Positions 7,482 through 15,519 of a stretch of 18,529 bases of DNA are shown piece after piece. The notes below the pieces were generated by a model. It saw nothing but the letters and a program-made list of their open reading frames with translations. It was not told the DNA's origin and did no database searches. Origin of the DNA: F-183 sp036502165 (GTDB lineage Bacteria; Acidobacteriota; Terriglobia; Bryobacterales; Bryobacteraceae). The stretch lies in the NCBI GenBank assembly GCA_036502165.1, contig DASXZC010000139.1, positions 1 to 18,529 on the forward strand, given 5' to 3'. Each line of letters starts with the position of its first letter. The first letter of the stretch is position 1. Made by a program: the position numbers and the translations under genes.

Positions 7482-9073
7482 CGCTGATGGGCTTCAGTCG
7501 ACGGCGGCAGCGTCACCGAGTACGGCCGGTCCCATGTTGCCGAATCGCCCAGTGACTCGCCGGTAACGACGATCTCGATCCGCCGGTTGTCGATGGGGGC
7601 AGGGCCAACTGGATGCTGGTTTCCTTTGAACTGCGCGAACGCCTGGATTCCTTCCGCGCGCAACAACGCAGCTACCTCTTCCGCGCGCGCCGTGGCTTCC
7701 TGTTCCAATGCAGGATTGTCGCAGTAGCCTTCGACTCCGACCGTAAGGCCGCGATAGGAAGCAAGCGTCGCAGCCAGACGGCGCGCTCGTTGCGAGACGT
7801 CCGGATGGATCTGCATACCTGTGAATGAGGAATCGCCGAGCCGCACGACCAATCCGCGAGGCGTATCAATCACCGGTAATGTCGCGTTGAGACTCTCGAA
7901 CACGCGAGCGCGGAACGCTCTCTGATCCGCCTGGCGCTGCTTGAGCGCGAGATCGGAAGCCTTGACCTGTGCTTCGGAAGTCCTCTGCTGCTGCAGAGCC
8001 GAAACATCGGCCTCCGCGCGGACTCGAGCCGCGCGTTCCACTTGCAGTTGCGCATTGGCCTTCTGTTGATTCGCCTGCATCGCAGCTTCAGTCCGCTGCA
8101 ACTGCTCCTCAACGGCCTGGCGATCAGCTCGCGCCCGCGCCGCTTCCGCTTCAGCCCTTGCCTGAGCCTCCCGATGATGCGCGGCTTCCGCAGCCAATCT
8201 CGCGGACTCCTGCTTGCGGACTCGCTCTTCCGCAACCAGGCGTGCATCCTCAGCCGCCTCAGTCGCTTCGCGAGCCTCTTGCAGGATGAGCGTGCGATCG
8301 CCTTTACGATTGTGGCGATCCGTTGCGGAATTCAGCAATCCCTCCGCACGGGCCAGTTGATCCCCCGCGTAGGCATCAGCCCTCGCTGATCGCGCGATGT
8401 TGATCGCATTCTGTGCCTGATACAGTTCGAGCAGGACTTCATATTCACGAGTCGAAACGCGGCCCAAATCCGGCGGCTGGGGACGCGCACCGCTCGACAG
8501 ATCAAGCGTGTAATGACCGCGCGGCAGCAATTCATAACGCGCGTTCACCTGCTCGATCAACCCCTCGGTATCCGGGCGGACTTTGTTTTCCATCACGACT
8601 ACATCGCTCGGCGCGCGAACGGCTGAATAGGGTTCGGCCGTAACAATCAACGCAAACGCCTGCAAATCGGTCGATACACGCAAACCCGCGTGATCGCGGC
8701 TATTCGCAATCACCTCGCCCAAATTGTGCGGACGTCCATCCGGAGTCAGCGCCCACAGCACATACGTCAACAGCTCCGGACCGAGCGCCCCCGGAGACGT
8801 CAGGTGTTGGAAGTTAGCGTCGATCTCGGTACGCCCCTGCTTCGATGTCACGATCGCACTGCCCTTGGCAGTCGGCATCAGCACCGTCCCCGCGAAGTCG
8901 ATCATCGTAGGATCGGAGCGATATCTATAGTTAATGGCTTTGGTTGTACGTTCAACGACAGTAACGCGATAAATCGGCGCCCCGGCCGTTGGCTGAACCG
9001 GTACAGCCGGAGTCTGTGCAAACAGCACACAGGCCGATGTGGCGATGAGGCTGCATACGCTTCGAGTGATCAT
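7478..9073 (-). CDS. Exported coiled-coil protein with C-terminal OmpA-like domain
   Basis: The 531-residue product has a signal peptide (MITRSVCSLIATSACVLFAQ) and a beta-rich N-terminal domain (about 32-190). A helical segment follows (about 207-285; YEVLLELYQAQNAINIARSA, resembling DUF4398). Next is an Ala/Glu/Arg/Gln-rich coiled coil (about 260-385), then an OmpA-type peptidoglycan-binding domain (about 393-504). In that domain, VEGYCDNPALEQEATARAEEV keeps the Asp (D452) and Arg (R463) that bind diaminopimelate in OmpA proteins. The usual GHTD is GYCD, and the loop between Asp and Arg is about four residues shorter than usual. NRRIEIVV ends the domain. The likely role is a periplasmic link between the envelope and peptidoglycan. 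AGGAGG lies five bases before the ATG and sits inside a hairpin. The M3 peptidase gene is 149 bases upstream on the same strand. I infer domain limits by eye. Confidence 0.85.
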   Translation of the reverse strand: MITRSVCSLIATSACVLFAQTPAVPVQPTAGAPIYRVTVVERTTKAINYRYRSDPTMIDFAGTVLMPTAKGSAIVTSKQGRTEIDANFQHLTSPGALGPELLTYVLWALTPDGRPHNLGEVIANSRDHAGLRVSTDLQAFALIVTAEPYSAVRAPSDVVVMENKVRPDTEGLIEQVNARYELLPRGHYTLDLSSGARPQPPDLGRVSTREYEVLLELYQAQNAINIARSARADAYAGDQLARAEGLLNSATDRHNRKGDRTLILQEAREATEAAEDARLVAEERVRKQESARLAAEAAHHREAQARAEAEAARARADRQAVEEQLQRTEAAMQANQQKANAQLQVERAARVRAEADVSALQQQRTSEAQVKASDLALKQRQADQRAFRARVFESLNATLPVIDTPRGLVVRLGDSSFTGMQIHPDVSQRARRLAATLASYRGLTVGVEGYCDNPALEQEATARAEEVAALLRAEGIQAFAQFKGNQHPVGPAPIDNRRIEIVVTGESLGDSATWDRPYSVTLPPSTEAHQR

Positions 9074-9222
9074 AACGGCCTCCTATACAGGGCCTGTTAG
9101 GAGCACGCGTCCTGCCAAATCGGATTTTTGGGCCGTATCAGCAACCAACGCCTTGATCGCACGTATGAAGAAAGGCCGATCGGAAAGATTTCCCGATACC
9201 AGGTGGAAAATGCGTCCCAGCG
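9074..9222 (-). other. Intergenic region between the M3 peptidase and OmpA-like genes
   Basis: This 149-base gap is the longest in the window. It holds the Shine-Dalgarno hairpin next to the OmpA-like gene. Toward the peptidase end there are two small palindromes, CCGATCGG and GGAAA-GA-TTTCC, too short and without the U-run needed to call a terminator. No coding frame of note and no convincing -35/-10 pair were found. Whether the downstream gene has its own promoter here is open. Confidence 0.5.
9080..9103 (-). promoter_or_regulatory. Hairpin sequestering the Shine-Dalgarno sequence of the OmpA-like gene
   Basis: Read as mRNA, the segment is CUCCUA-ACAG-GCC-CUGU-A-UAGGAG, followed by GCCGUU and the AUG at 9073. 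CUCCUA pairs with UAGGAG and ACAG with CUGU, giving ten base pairs with one bulged A and a three-base loop. The paired UAGGAG plus the next G is the Shine-Dalgarno sequence, at ideal spacing from the start. The upstream arm is thus a built-in anti-Shine-Dalgarno. The pairing is seen directly; a regulatory role (thermosensor, protein or ligand control of translation) is inference. Confidence 0.5.
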
Positions 9223-11244
9223 TTACGCGGCGGCCGCCACTAATCCCGCGCGTTCGAGCAGCGCGCTCACATCCGGATCGCGGCCCATGAAGGAACGGTA
9301 CAAATCCGACGGATCCTCACTGTCCCCGCGCGAGAGGATCTTCTCTCTAAACTCCCGGCCGACTTCAGAGCTGAATACACCCTCGCTCCGAAATCGCGTG
9401 AAGGCATCAGCGTCGAGGACTTCGGCCCATTTATAGGAATAGTATCCAGCGCCGTATCCTACCGGACTCGCAAACAGATGCGTAAAACTCGCGATCATCG
9501 CGTGATCCTCAGGGAATGTAGCCGGCGCGAACGGAGCCAGAATACGTCTGCTATACGCGATCACATCACCATCGCGCTTTGGATCGTAGTCGCGGTGCAA
9601 CGCGAGATCCACGGTGCCGAAGCTCAACTGGCGCATTTGCGTGTTGGCTCCGCGGAAGTTGCGCGCGCGGACCATTTTCTCGTATAAATCCTGCGGAATC
9701 GGTTCGCCCGTCTGATAATGCCGCGCAAACAAATCGAGCGATTCGCGTTCCCAGCACCAGTTCTCCATGATCTGCGACGGCAGTTCGACGAAGTCCCAGG
9801 CCACGCTTGTGCCGGAAAGACTTCTGACATTGACGCGGCTCAGACAGTGATGCAGCAAATGTCCGAATTCGTGGAAAATGGTTTCCACTTCGCGATGCGT
9901 CAACAACGCCGGCGTGCCTTCGACCGGCGGAGTCATGTTGCCGCAAATTAAACCGAGATGCGGCTTCCCTTGCTCCGGCGAGCCGACGATCAGGGAATCC
10001 ATCCACGCGCCGCCGCGCTTGTTTTCGCGCGGATACCAATCGGCGTAAAATCCCCCAAGGAACGCCCCGCTCGATTCATCCTCGATCCGATAATAAGTCA
10101 CCGCCGGATCCCAGCCCGGTATTCCCGATTGCTCGACGACGCGTATCGAGAACAGCCGCGCGAAGATCTGGAACATCCCCGCCATTACGCTCTCGACCGG
10201 GAAATACGGCCGCAGTTCTTCCTCATCGAAGTCGTATAATTTCTGCCGCAGCTTCTCAGCGTAATAGGCGACGTCCCACGGTTGCAGCGCGTGCCCGGCG
10301 AAATCGCGAAGCTGGACATTTTCCTTTTCAAAAAATGGAATTGTGCGGATGCGCAGATTCTCGAGGAATTGATGAGCCTCGGCGCCGCTGTGCGCCATAC
10401 GATCCTCGAGCACGAGATCCGCGAAATCCTTGTACCCGAGCAGGTGCGCCTTCGCTTTCCTCAACTCGAGAATCCGCTCGAGGATCGGGCGGTTATCGCG
10501 ATCCCCGGAAACGGCGCGGGTATTGTAAGCGCGATACAGCTTCTCGCGAATTCCCGCGTCATCGAGGTAAGTCATCACCGGCAAATAACTCGGAGCCTGC
10601 AACGTGAATCGCCACCCATGCTCCAGGCCTTTTTGCGCAGCGCTCGCGCGCGCCCCGGCTAATGCGGAGGGCGGAAGTCCGGCGAGCAGGGCTTCGTCGT
10701 CGATGATCAATTCGAATTCGTTGGTCGAATCCAAAACATTTTCCGAGAACTTCGTTGTGATCTTCGTCAACTCGATATCGATTTCCTGCAGCTTCGCTTT
10801 ACCGGCCGGATTGAGATCGGCACCATGCCGGCGGAAGCTATCGACGGTCTTCTTGAGATACCGCTGCCGCGCGCCGGTGAGATGCTTTGCCTCATCGGTC
10901 GCCGCATACGCCTTGATGGCGTTCCACAAATGCTCGTTAAGGGTCAGGCTCGAGAAGAATTCCGTCACCGGACCCTGAATTGCGTTGAACGCTTCGCGCA
11001 ACTCCGGATAAGTCGCAACCGATTCAAGATGGCGCGTAACTCCGACGGCATATTCAAGCCGTTCGGAGATTGAATCGAGCGCCGCCATGGTGTTTTCGTA
11101 CGTGCGCGGCTCCGGGGCGGCGAGAATTGTGTCGAGCCGCACCTGGCAGTCCGCGAGCAGTTCCGTCACCGCCGGTTGAACGTGTTCCGATCGGATTTGG
11201 TCGAAAGGAATTTTGAATTCATTAGAAAGAAGAGGATTCGGCAT
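9223..11244 (-). CDS. M3 family zinc metallo-oligopeptidase (oligopeptidase A / peptidyl-dipeptidase type)
   Basis: The 673-residue protein matches the usual 650-700 residue length of bacterial M3A enzymes and has no signal peptide, so it is cytosolic. The zinc site is HEFGH (H458, E459, H462), with the third ligand E487 in WDFVELPSQ exactly 25 residues after the second histidine, as in thimet oligopeptidase. Further family signatures are RGGAWMDS (about 410-417), PHLGLICGNMTPPVEG (428-443) and GYGAGYYSYKWAEVLDADAF near the C-terminus, which holds the substrate-binding tyrosines. It should cleave short peptides late in protein turnover. The frame extends to a GTG at 11271, adding nine residues. 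I prefer the ATG at 11244 because family members begin close to NPLL, although neither start has a visible ribosome binding site. The gene is divergent from the fucosidase. Confidence 0.93.
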   Translation of the reverse strand: MPNPLLSNEFKIPFDQIRSEHVQPAVTELLADCQVRLDTILAAPEPRTYENTMAALDSISERLEYAVGVTRHLESVATYPELREAFNAIQGPVTEFFSSLTLNEHLWNAIKAYAATDEAKHLTGARQRYLKKTVDSFRRHGADLNPAGKAKLQEIDIELTKITTKFSENVLDSTNEFELIIDDEALLAGLPPSALAGARASAAQKGLEHGWRFTLQAPSYLPVMTYLDDAGIREKLYRAYNTRAVSGDRDNRPILERILELRKAKAHLLGYKDFADLVLEDRMAHSGAEAHQFLENLRIRTIPFFEKENVQLRDFAGHALQPWDVAYYAEKLRQKLYDFDEEELRPYFPVESVMAGMFQIFARLFSIRVVEQSGIPGWDPAVTYYRIEDESSGAFLGGFYADWYPRENKRGGAWMDSLIVGSPEQGKPHLGLICGNMTPPVEGTPALLTHREVETIFHEFGHLLHHCLSRVNVRSLSGTSVAWDFVELPSQIMENWCWERESLDLFARHYQTGEPIPQDLYEKMVRARNFRGANTQMRQLSFGTVDLALHRDYDPKRDGDVIAYSRRILAPFAPATFPEDHAMIASFTHLFASPVGYGAGYYSYKWAEVLDADAFTRFRSEGVFSSEVGREFREKILSRGDSEDPSDLYRSFMGRDPDVSALLERAGLVAAAA

Positions 11245-11315
11245 GGATAGATCGGCGTTCGGCGTTGACACACTAATTGGGATGTTATTAGTTTATCCGA
11301 GTCCTCACGTCGCGT

Positions 11316-11336
11316 GCGGAACGTCCGCGATAAAAT
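11316..11336 (+). promoter_or_regulatory. Candidate operator palindrome and -10 element upstream of the fucosidase gene
   Basis: GCGGA-ACG-TCCGC (11316-11328) is a perfect 5+5 palindrome. It is followed after two bases by TAAAAT (11331-11336), five of six matches to TATAAT. The -10 element ends nine bases before the ATG, so the transcript would have almost no leader. A repressor bound to the palindrome would cover the promoter spacer. No good -35 was found, and the palindrome is short, so this is suggestive only. An AT-richer repeat, CTAAT-(9)-ATTAG (11273-11291), lies nearer the divergent peptidase gene. Confidence 0.3.
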
Positions 11337-11345
11337 ACGTGTGCC

Positions 11346-13103
11346 ATGAAACGAACCACGCTGACCCTTCTGTTCCTGTTCGTGTCCTCCGCGTTTTCGC
11401 AGGCGATCAAGCCTCCCTTGCCGCCGACGAATCTGTCGAGGCTGCCCGACGACGAGCGTGTCCGCTGGTTTCGCGACGCCAAATTCGGAATGTTCATTCA
11501 TTGGGGCGCTTACTCCGTCATCGGCCGCCACGAATGGGCGCGCGACATGTTTCAAATTCCGCAGGCCGAGTACGACACCTACGTTCGCCAATTCAATCCG
11601 GTCCGGTTCAATGCCAACGATTGGGTTTCGATCGCCCAGAACGCCGGCGCGAAGTACATGATCATCACGTCGAAGCACCACGACGGATTTTCGATTTACC
11701 GCAGCCAGGTCAGCGATTACGACATGAAACTGACGCCGTATCCAGGCGATCCGCTGAAGGATCTGGCTATCGCCGCCCGGCAACACGGCATGCATCTCGG
11801 CTTTTATCACTCGATCATGGATTGGCACAGTCCCTTGTACATTCCGAAGCGGACTTGGGAAGCGCCCGGTTATCAGCGTAGCGGCAACATCGATCGCTAC
11901 ATCGAGTACATGAAGGGTCAGTTGCACGAACTGCTCACGCAGTACGGTGACGTCGCGGCCCTTTGGTTCGATGGCGAGTGGGAACATTCGACCGCCGAGA
12001 TGCATTCGGACGAGATCTACGACTACATCCGCACCTTGCAGCCGAACACGCTCATCAACGATCGCTTGTTCAAGCGCGAGCCCGGAAACCGCGGCGATTA
12101 TGGAACTCCTGAGCAGTACGTTCCCTCGACTGGACTGCGCGACGCATCCGGCAAGCCGATGCTCTGGGAATCGTGCGTGACCATCAATACCGATAGCTGG
12201 GGCTACAACAAATACGAGACGAATTTCAAAACTTCGCGCGACCTCATCCGCATGTTGATCGAAGTGGTCAGCAAAGGCGGCAACCTGCTGCTGAACGTTG
12301 GTCCGCGCCCGGATGGCGTGATCCAGGACGAGTTCACTTCGCGCCTCGCGGCGATCGGACGCTGGATGCACGTGAACAGCGAATCGATTTACGGCACCAC
12401 CGCGAGCCCCTTCGAGCGCCTGCCCTTTTTCGGACGCGCCACGGTCAAAGGAAACAAGCTCTACTTGCAAGTCTTCGAATGGCCTCGCGATGGCGAGTTG
12501 CGCGTCCCTGGCTTGCGGAACATGGTCCACCACGCGTCGCTATTGCCCGATCCCTCGAGCCGGCTCAACACGCGCCGCGATGGGCCGGACATCCTTATTT
12601 CGCTGCCGGCTCCAGCTCCGGATGAAGTGGCGTCGGTCGTCGAGCTCGATCTCGACGGGCCGCCGGTGGTCGACAAATATATGATCCGAGGCGGTGACAA
12701 GGGCGTCTACAGGCTCGGCGCGGAGTCATCCGAAATCCTCTCATCGATGGGCCAGCGTGCGAAAAAGGAGAACCTCCTGGGGCACGTCTACGTGACCAAC
12801 TGGACCCGCGCGAAGGACGAATTGTTCTGGCCGGTCGAAGTCGCGAAGCCCGGACGCTACAAAGTCGAGATCAGCTACGGCGCCGGAGGCGGCAGCGAAG
12901 GCACGCCGTTCGTCATCTCCGCAGGTTCCGAGTCCGTGACTGGCAAGGTCATGCCCACCGGAAATCCGAACGTATTCAAAACATTTCCTGTGGGAACGTT
13001 GCGCTTGTCCGCAGGCGAGCATCAGATCCAGATCAAAGCCGAACAAAAGGATGGCGTCGCCGCGATGAACCTCGAACGAATCACGCTCACACGCGTCGAA
13101 TAA
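11346..13103 (+). CDS. Exported alpha-L-fucosidase, GH29
   Basis: The 585-residue enzyme has a Sec signal (MKRTTLTLLFLFVSSAFSQ) and a GH29 catalytic barrel (about 35-350). Landmarks are WFRDAKFGMFIHWGAYSV (41-58), KYMIITSKHHDGFSIY (103-118), GFYHSIMDWH (152-161), the nucleophile strand AALWFDGEWEH with D209, and WESCVTINTDSWGYN (274-288). LLLNVGPRPDG (314-324) closes the barrel. E256 in GTPEQYVP is a candidate acid/base, but this residue is poorly conserved across GH29. A small beta-domain follows (about 355-460). The last 100 residues (PVEVAKPGRYKVEISYGAGG, then GEHQIQIKA) form an extra beta-sandwich that looks like a carbohydrate-binding module. Expected activity is release of terminal L-fucose from glycans in the periplasm or outside the cell. 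No ribosome binding site precedes the ATG. The stop lies 3 bases from the convergent DUF6807 stop. Confidence 0.93.
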   Translation: MKRTTLTLLFLFVSSAFSQAIKPPLPPTNLSRLPDDERVRWFRDAKFGMFIHWGAYSVIGRHEWARDMFQIPQAEYDTYVRQFNPVRFNANDWVSIAQNAGAKYMIITSKHHDGFSIYRSQVSDYDMKLTPYPGDPLKDLAIAARQHGMHLGFYHSIMDWHSPLYIPKRTWEAPGYQRSGNIDRYIEYMKGQLHELLTQYGDVAALWFDGEWEHSTAEMHSDEIYDYIRTLQPNTLINDRLFKREPGNRGDYGTPEQYVPSTGLRDASGKPMLWESCVTINTDSWGYNKYETNFKTSRDLIRMLIEVVSKGGNLLLNVGPRPDGVIQDEFTSRLAAIGRWMHVNSESIYGTTASPFERLPFFGRATVKGNKLYLQVFEWPRDGELRVPGLRNMVHHASLLPDPSSRLNTRRDGPDILISLPAPAPDEVASVVELDLDGPPVVDKYMIRGGDKGVYRLGAESSEILSSMGQRAKKENLLGHVYVTNWTRAKDELFWPVEVAKPGRYKVEISYGAGGGSEGTPFVISAGSESVTGKVMPTGNPNVFKTFPVGTLRLSAGEHQIQIKAEQKDGVAAMNLERITLTRVE

Positions 13104-13106
13104 CGC

Positions 13107-14063
13107 TCACTGACGCTTCAAATACTTCTGATAGAGCGCCTCGATGTCAGCCGATTTCGTGTCGCCCGGATGAATCACGACACGATACTGCAGCCGCAGC
13201 GTCTTGTCGGCCTCCAAAACATAATCGCCCTTTTGCGTTTTGTCGTTGACGACCTGGCTCAGCATGAACGGATTGACCGCGAACAATCCATACGCCCGCG
13301 CGTGCCACCGTTCCGGATGCCGCAAATTCGCCGGATTGTCGAAAATCGCGATCCCCAGTTTCTCGCCGTCGACTGTGCCCACGTAGTCGACCCAGTTCGA
13401 AGGCTGGCCCCACACGGCCTTCTCGCCGGTCTTGCCGTCGGCGTTCGTCATCAGGCCGCCGCGGTCTTCCTCGATGCCAGGCGCCACGCGGATCCCGAAA
13501 AAGCCGTCCTTCTCGTCGCCGAACGTAACCTTGCCGTTCGGAATCAGCACGAAGTCGAAATCGATCACCCGCAGTTCCGGAGCCTTCGATTCCGGCGCCT
13601 TCGGGTCCGAATAGAACTTCATCGTGCGCTTCTCGGTAAGCACCAGCTTGTGATTCTGATCGAGCCAGTCGAACGTCGCGACGATCGAGCCGGACTTCTT
13701 GCCGCCCTTCGCCTCACTCAACTCGCGTAGCACGATCTTGCCGAGATTTTTCTCTTTATAGTCGAATTCATTGGCCCAGAAATTGGTACCGTTCACGAGC
13801 ATATGTCCGAAGAACACGCCACGCTGATGTTGATGATCGGTCGGTTCGCCCGCGATTTTTTCCATCGGATATCCGCGCGTGACGATCTTGCCGGAGGCCG
13901 AACGCAGCGGGTGCAGATACGGCTTCGGAGTATCAGGTCCCATGAAGAACGTCGTGAACGGCTTGCCGTCGATACTCACGCGGACGCGATCGTTATCGGG
14001 TTGAATGTCCACTTGCGCCAGCAATGGAATCGCAGCGGCCAACACAGCAAAAACCAATCTCAT
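13107..14063 (-). CDS. Exported DUF6807 family protein (often mislabelled PmoA)
   Basis: The 318-residue protein begins with a signal peptide (MRLVFAVLAAAIPLLAQ) and continues with the DUF6807 pattern: PYLHPLRSASGKIVTRGYPM (48-67) and then DHQHQRGVFFGH (76-87). That segment carries three conserved histidines (H77, H79, H87). The fold is probably an all-beta sandwich. Databases often call such proteins methane oxygenase PmoA, but nothing here resembles membrane-bound methane monooxygenase. The role is unknown, with sugar-related contexts common in the family from memory. The frame is open to 14126, but the extra residues are Arg/Ser-rich and overlap the upstream gene. The ATG at 14063 is preceded by GGGGAGCTCAA, a good ribosome binding site overlapping the upstream TAG. 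It lies 10 bases after the S41 protease stop, so it is the last gene of that run. Confidence 0.85.
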   Translation of the reverse strand: MRLVFAVLAAAIPLLAQVDIQPDNDRVRVSIDGKPFTTFFMGPDTPKPYLHPLRSASGKIVTRGYPMEKIAGEPTDHQHQRGVFFGHMLVNGTNFWANEFDYKEKNLGKIVLRELSEAKGGKKSGSIVATFDWLDQNHKLVLTEKRTMKFYSDPKAPESKAPELRVIDFDFVLIPNGKVTFGDEKDGFFGIRVAPGIEEDRGGLMTNADGKTGEKAVWGQPSNWVDYVGTVDGEKLGIAIFDNPANLRHPERWHARAYGLFAVNPFMLSQVVNDKTQKGDYVLEADKTLRLQYRVVIHPGDTKSADIEALYQKYLKRQ

Positions 14064-14073
14064 TTGAGCTCCC

Positions 14074-15513
14074 CTACTGCGCGATCTTCTCGATCCCCTT
14101 CTGCACGAACGGATCGAGTTGCACATCGACTTCGTCGCCCTTCGCCACGCCGAGCGCGATGGTCACGATCTCCTGCTTCAGACGCAGGCGGATCTTATCC
14201 TTATCGCGGAACCAATCGGCGATCGGCGGCTGAATCCGGCGGTCCGACAGAAATATTTTGAAATCGTCGAGGATGTCAGGCGTTACATCAAACGTTCCGT
14301 CGATCTTATGTTTCGCAGCATAGTCGGTCGCAAACTGCGTGTACGACAGGCTTTCCTCGATCACCGCACGCAGCCGCGTCGGCTGTTCGGGAGAAACAGC
14401 CTCATCCGGAGTAATGCCGCCCTTCTTGTTCTCGATCGCTCCGCCGAGTTCGAAATTCTCGAGTGGACGTTGAATCGAACGCCCAGATGGCGTGTAATAA
14501 AACGCCGTCGTCAGCACGATCGCCGATTCATTGCGGATCGGAAAGACGTTCTGCACAAGACCCTTTCCGAACGTCGGCTCGCCGATGATCACCGCGCGTT
14601 TGTGATCCTGCAGCGCTCCGGCGACAATCTCGGAAGCACTGGCGGTCTTCGCGTTTACCAGCACCGCTATTGGAAACTTGTACGGCTTCGCCGTCTTCGG
14701 AACGTTGACTTCCTCATAATTCTTGGCGCGGCCCTTGATCGTGAGGATCCGCTCGCCGGGCTCGAGGAATTGCGACGCGACGTCCACGGCTGCCCCGACC
14801 ACGCCGCCCAAATTATTGCGCAGATCGATGACCAATCCATCGAGCGTCGACGCGTCCAACTTGTCGAGCGCGGCTTTGAATTGCGCGCCGGTCTTCTCAT
14901 CGAAGCTCGAGATCCGGATGTGGCCGATCTTCTTCGTGGTCGTCGAACCGGTCTCGAGGCGGAACACGCGATCGACGCTCGGCGAGTCCATCAGTTCAGG
15001 CGTCAGCGTCATTTCGAAGACGCGAATGTTGCCAGGACGGCGTATGTGAAGCAGCGCCTCCCGCTGCCGCGCCTGGCTCAGGACCTCGATCATCTGTTCG
15101 GGATCGAGCCTTCCGAGCGCGATATTGTTGACCGCCAGAATCTCATCGCCCGGCGAAAGTCCTGCCTTCGCTGAAGGCGTGCCCGGCAGGGTTTGCAGAA
15201 CGACCACGCGGCCGGGAATGATCGACACCACGCTGCCGAATCCCTTCTGCTCCGACTTCTCCATTTGCCGCAATTGATCGAACTGGCCGGGGTCGAGGAA
15301 GACCGAGTGCGGATCGAGATAACGCAGCATCGCGGGCATCGCGCCCTGATAAAACGAGTTGTCGTTATTCACCGGATCGGCGGAATTCGCTTCGACCGCC
15401 GCGAAGACTTGCGTGAACCGCCGGATCTGTTCCGCGGCCTCATCGGCAACGGGCGGTGCGGGCGCTGCGGCCGCCTGCGCCGCAAGAACTGCCATGAGGG
15501 GAAACAGGAACAT
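14074..15513 (-). CDS. C-terminal processing protease, S41 family (CtpA/Prc type) with PDZ domain
   Basis: The 479-residue protein has a short signal peptide (MFLFPLMAVLAAQAAAA), a helical N-terminal region (22-85), and a PDZ domain (about 90-172; GFGSVVSIIPG, AKAGLSPGDEILAVNN). The S41 catalytic domain spans about 193-365. The catalytic triad reads as S292 in KTASASEIVAGAL, K317 in GEPTFGKGLVQ and Q321, with the 25- and 4-residue spacings of CtpB and Tsp. A roughly 110-residue C-terminal region follows (KKGGITPDEAVSPEQP and onward). Such proteases trim or degrade periplasmic proteins from their C-termini. In the PDZ-gated enzymes, substrate tails open the active site. No ribosome binding site is obvious before the ATG, which lies 6 bases after the acyltransferase stop, so translational coupling is likely. 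Confidence 0.92.
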   Translation of the reverse strand: MFLFPLMAVLAAQAAAAPAPPVADEAAEQIRRFTQVFAAVEANSADPVNNDNSFYQGAMPAMLRYLDPHSVFLDPGQFDQLRQMEKSEQKGFGSVVSIIPGRVVVLQTLPGTPSAKAGLSPGDEILAVNNIALGRLDPEQMIEVLSQARQREALLHIRRPGNIRVFEMTLTPELMDSPSVDRVFRLETGSTTTKKIGHIRISSFDEKTGAQFKAALDKLDASTLDGLVIDLRNNLGGVVGAAVDVASQFLEPGERILTIKGRAKNYEEVNVPKTAKPYKFPIAVLVNAKTASASEIVAGALQDHKRAVIIGEPTFGKGLVQNVFPIRNESAIVLTTAFYYTPSGRSIQRPLENFELGGAIENKKGGITPDEAVSPEQPTRLRAVIEESLSYTQFATDYAAKHKIDGTFDVTPDILDDFKIFLSDRRIQPPIADWFRDKDKIRLRLKQEIVTIALGVAKGDEVDVQLDPFVQKGIEKIAQ

Positions 15514-15519
15514 CCGTAT

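Noticed and set aside
9160..9215. Possible Rho-independent terminator after the M3 peptidase gene.
   Set aside because: The palindromes CCGATCGG and GGAAAGATTTCC are too short, lack a usable loop and are not followed by a U-run in the peptidase direction.
11166..12533. A 455-codon open frame on the minus strand opposite the fucosidase gene.
   Set aside because: It covers the clearly recognisable fucosidase sequence and the start of the M3 gene. Its translation lacks any recognisable motif and is rich in Arg, His, Val and Asp as expected from the antisense of GC-rich genes.
13107..14063. Annotation of the DUF6807 protein as a methane monooxygenase subunit.
   Set aside because: It is a soluble exported beta-rich protein without the membrane helices of particulate methane monooxygenase; the name is a database artefact.
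14119..15174. A 351-codon plus-strand frame opposite the S41 protease gene.
   Set aside because: The sequence is Arg/Asp-rich and featureless, while the minus strand encodes a complete PDZ-S41 protein with its Ser-Lys-Gln triad.
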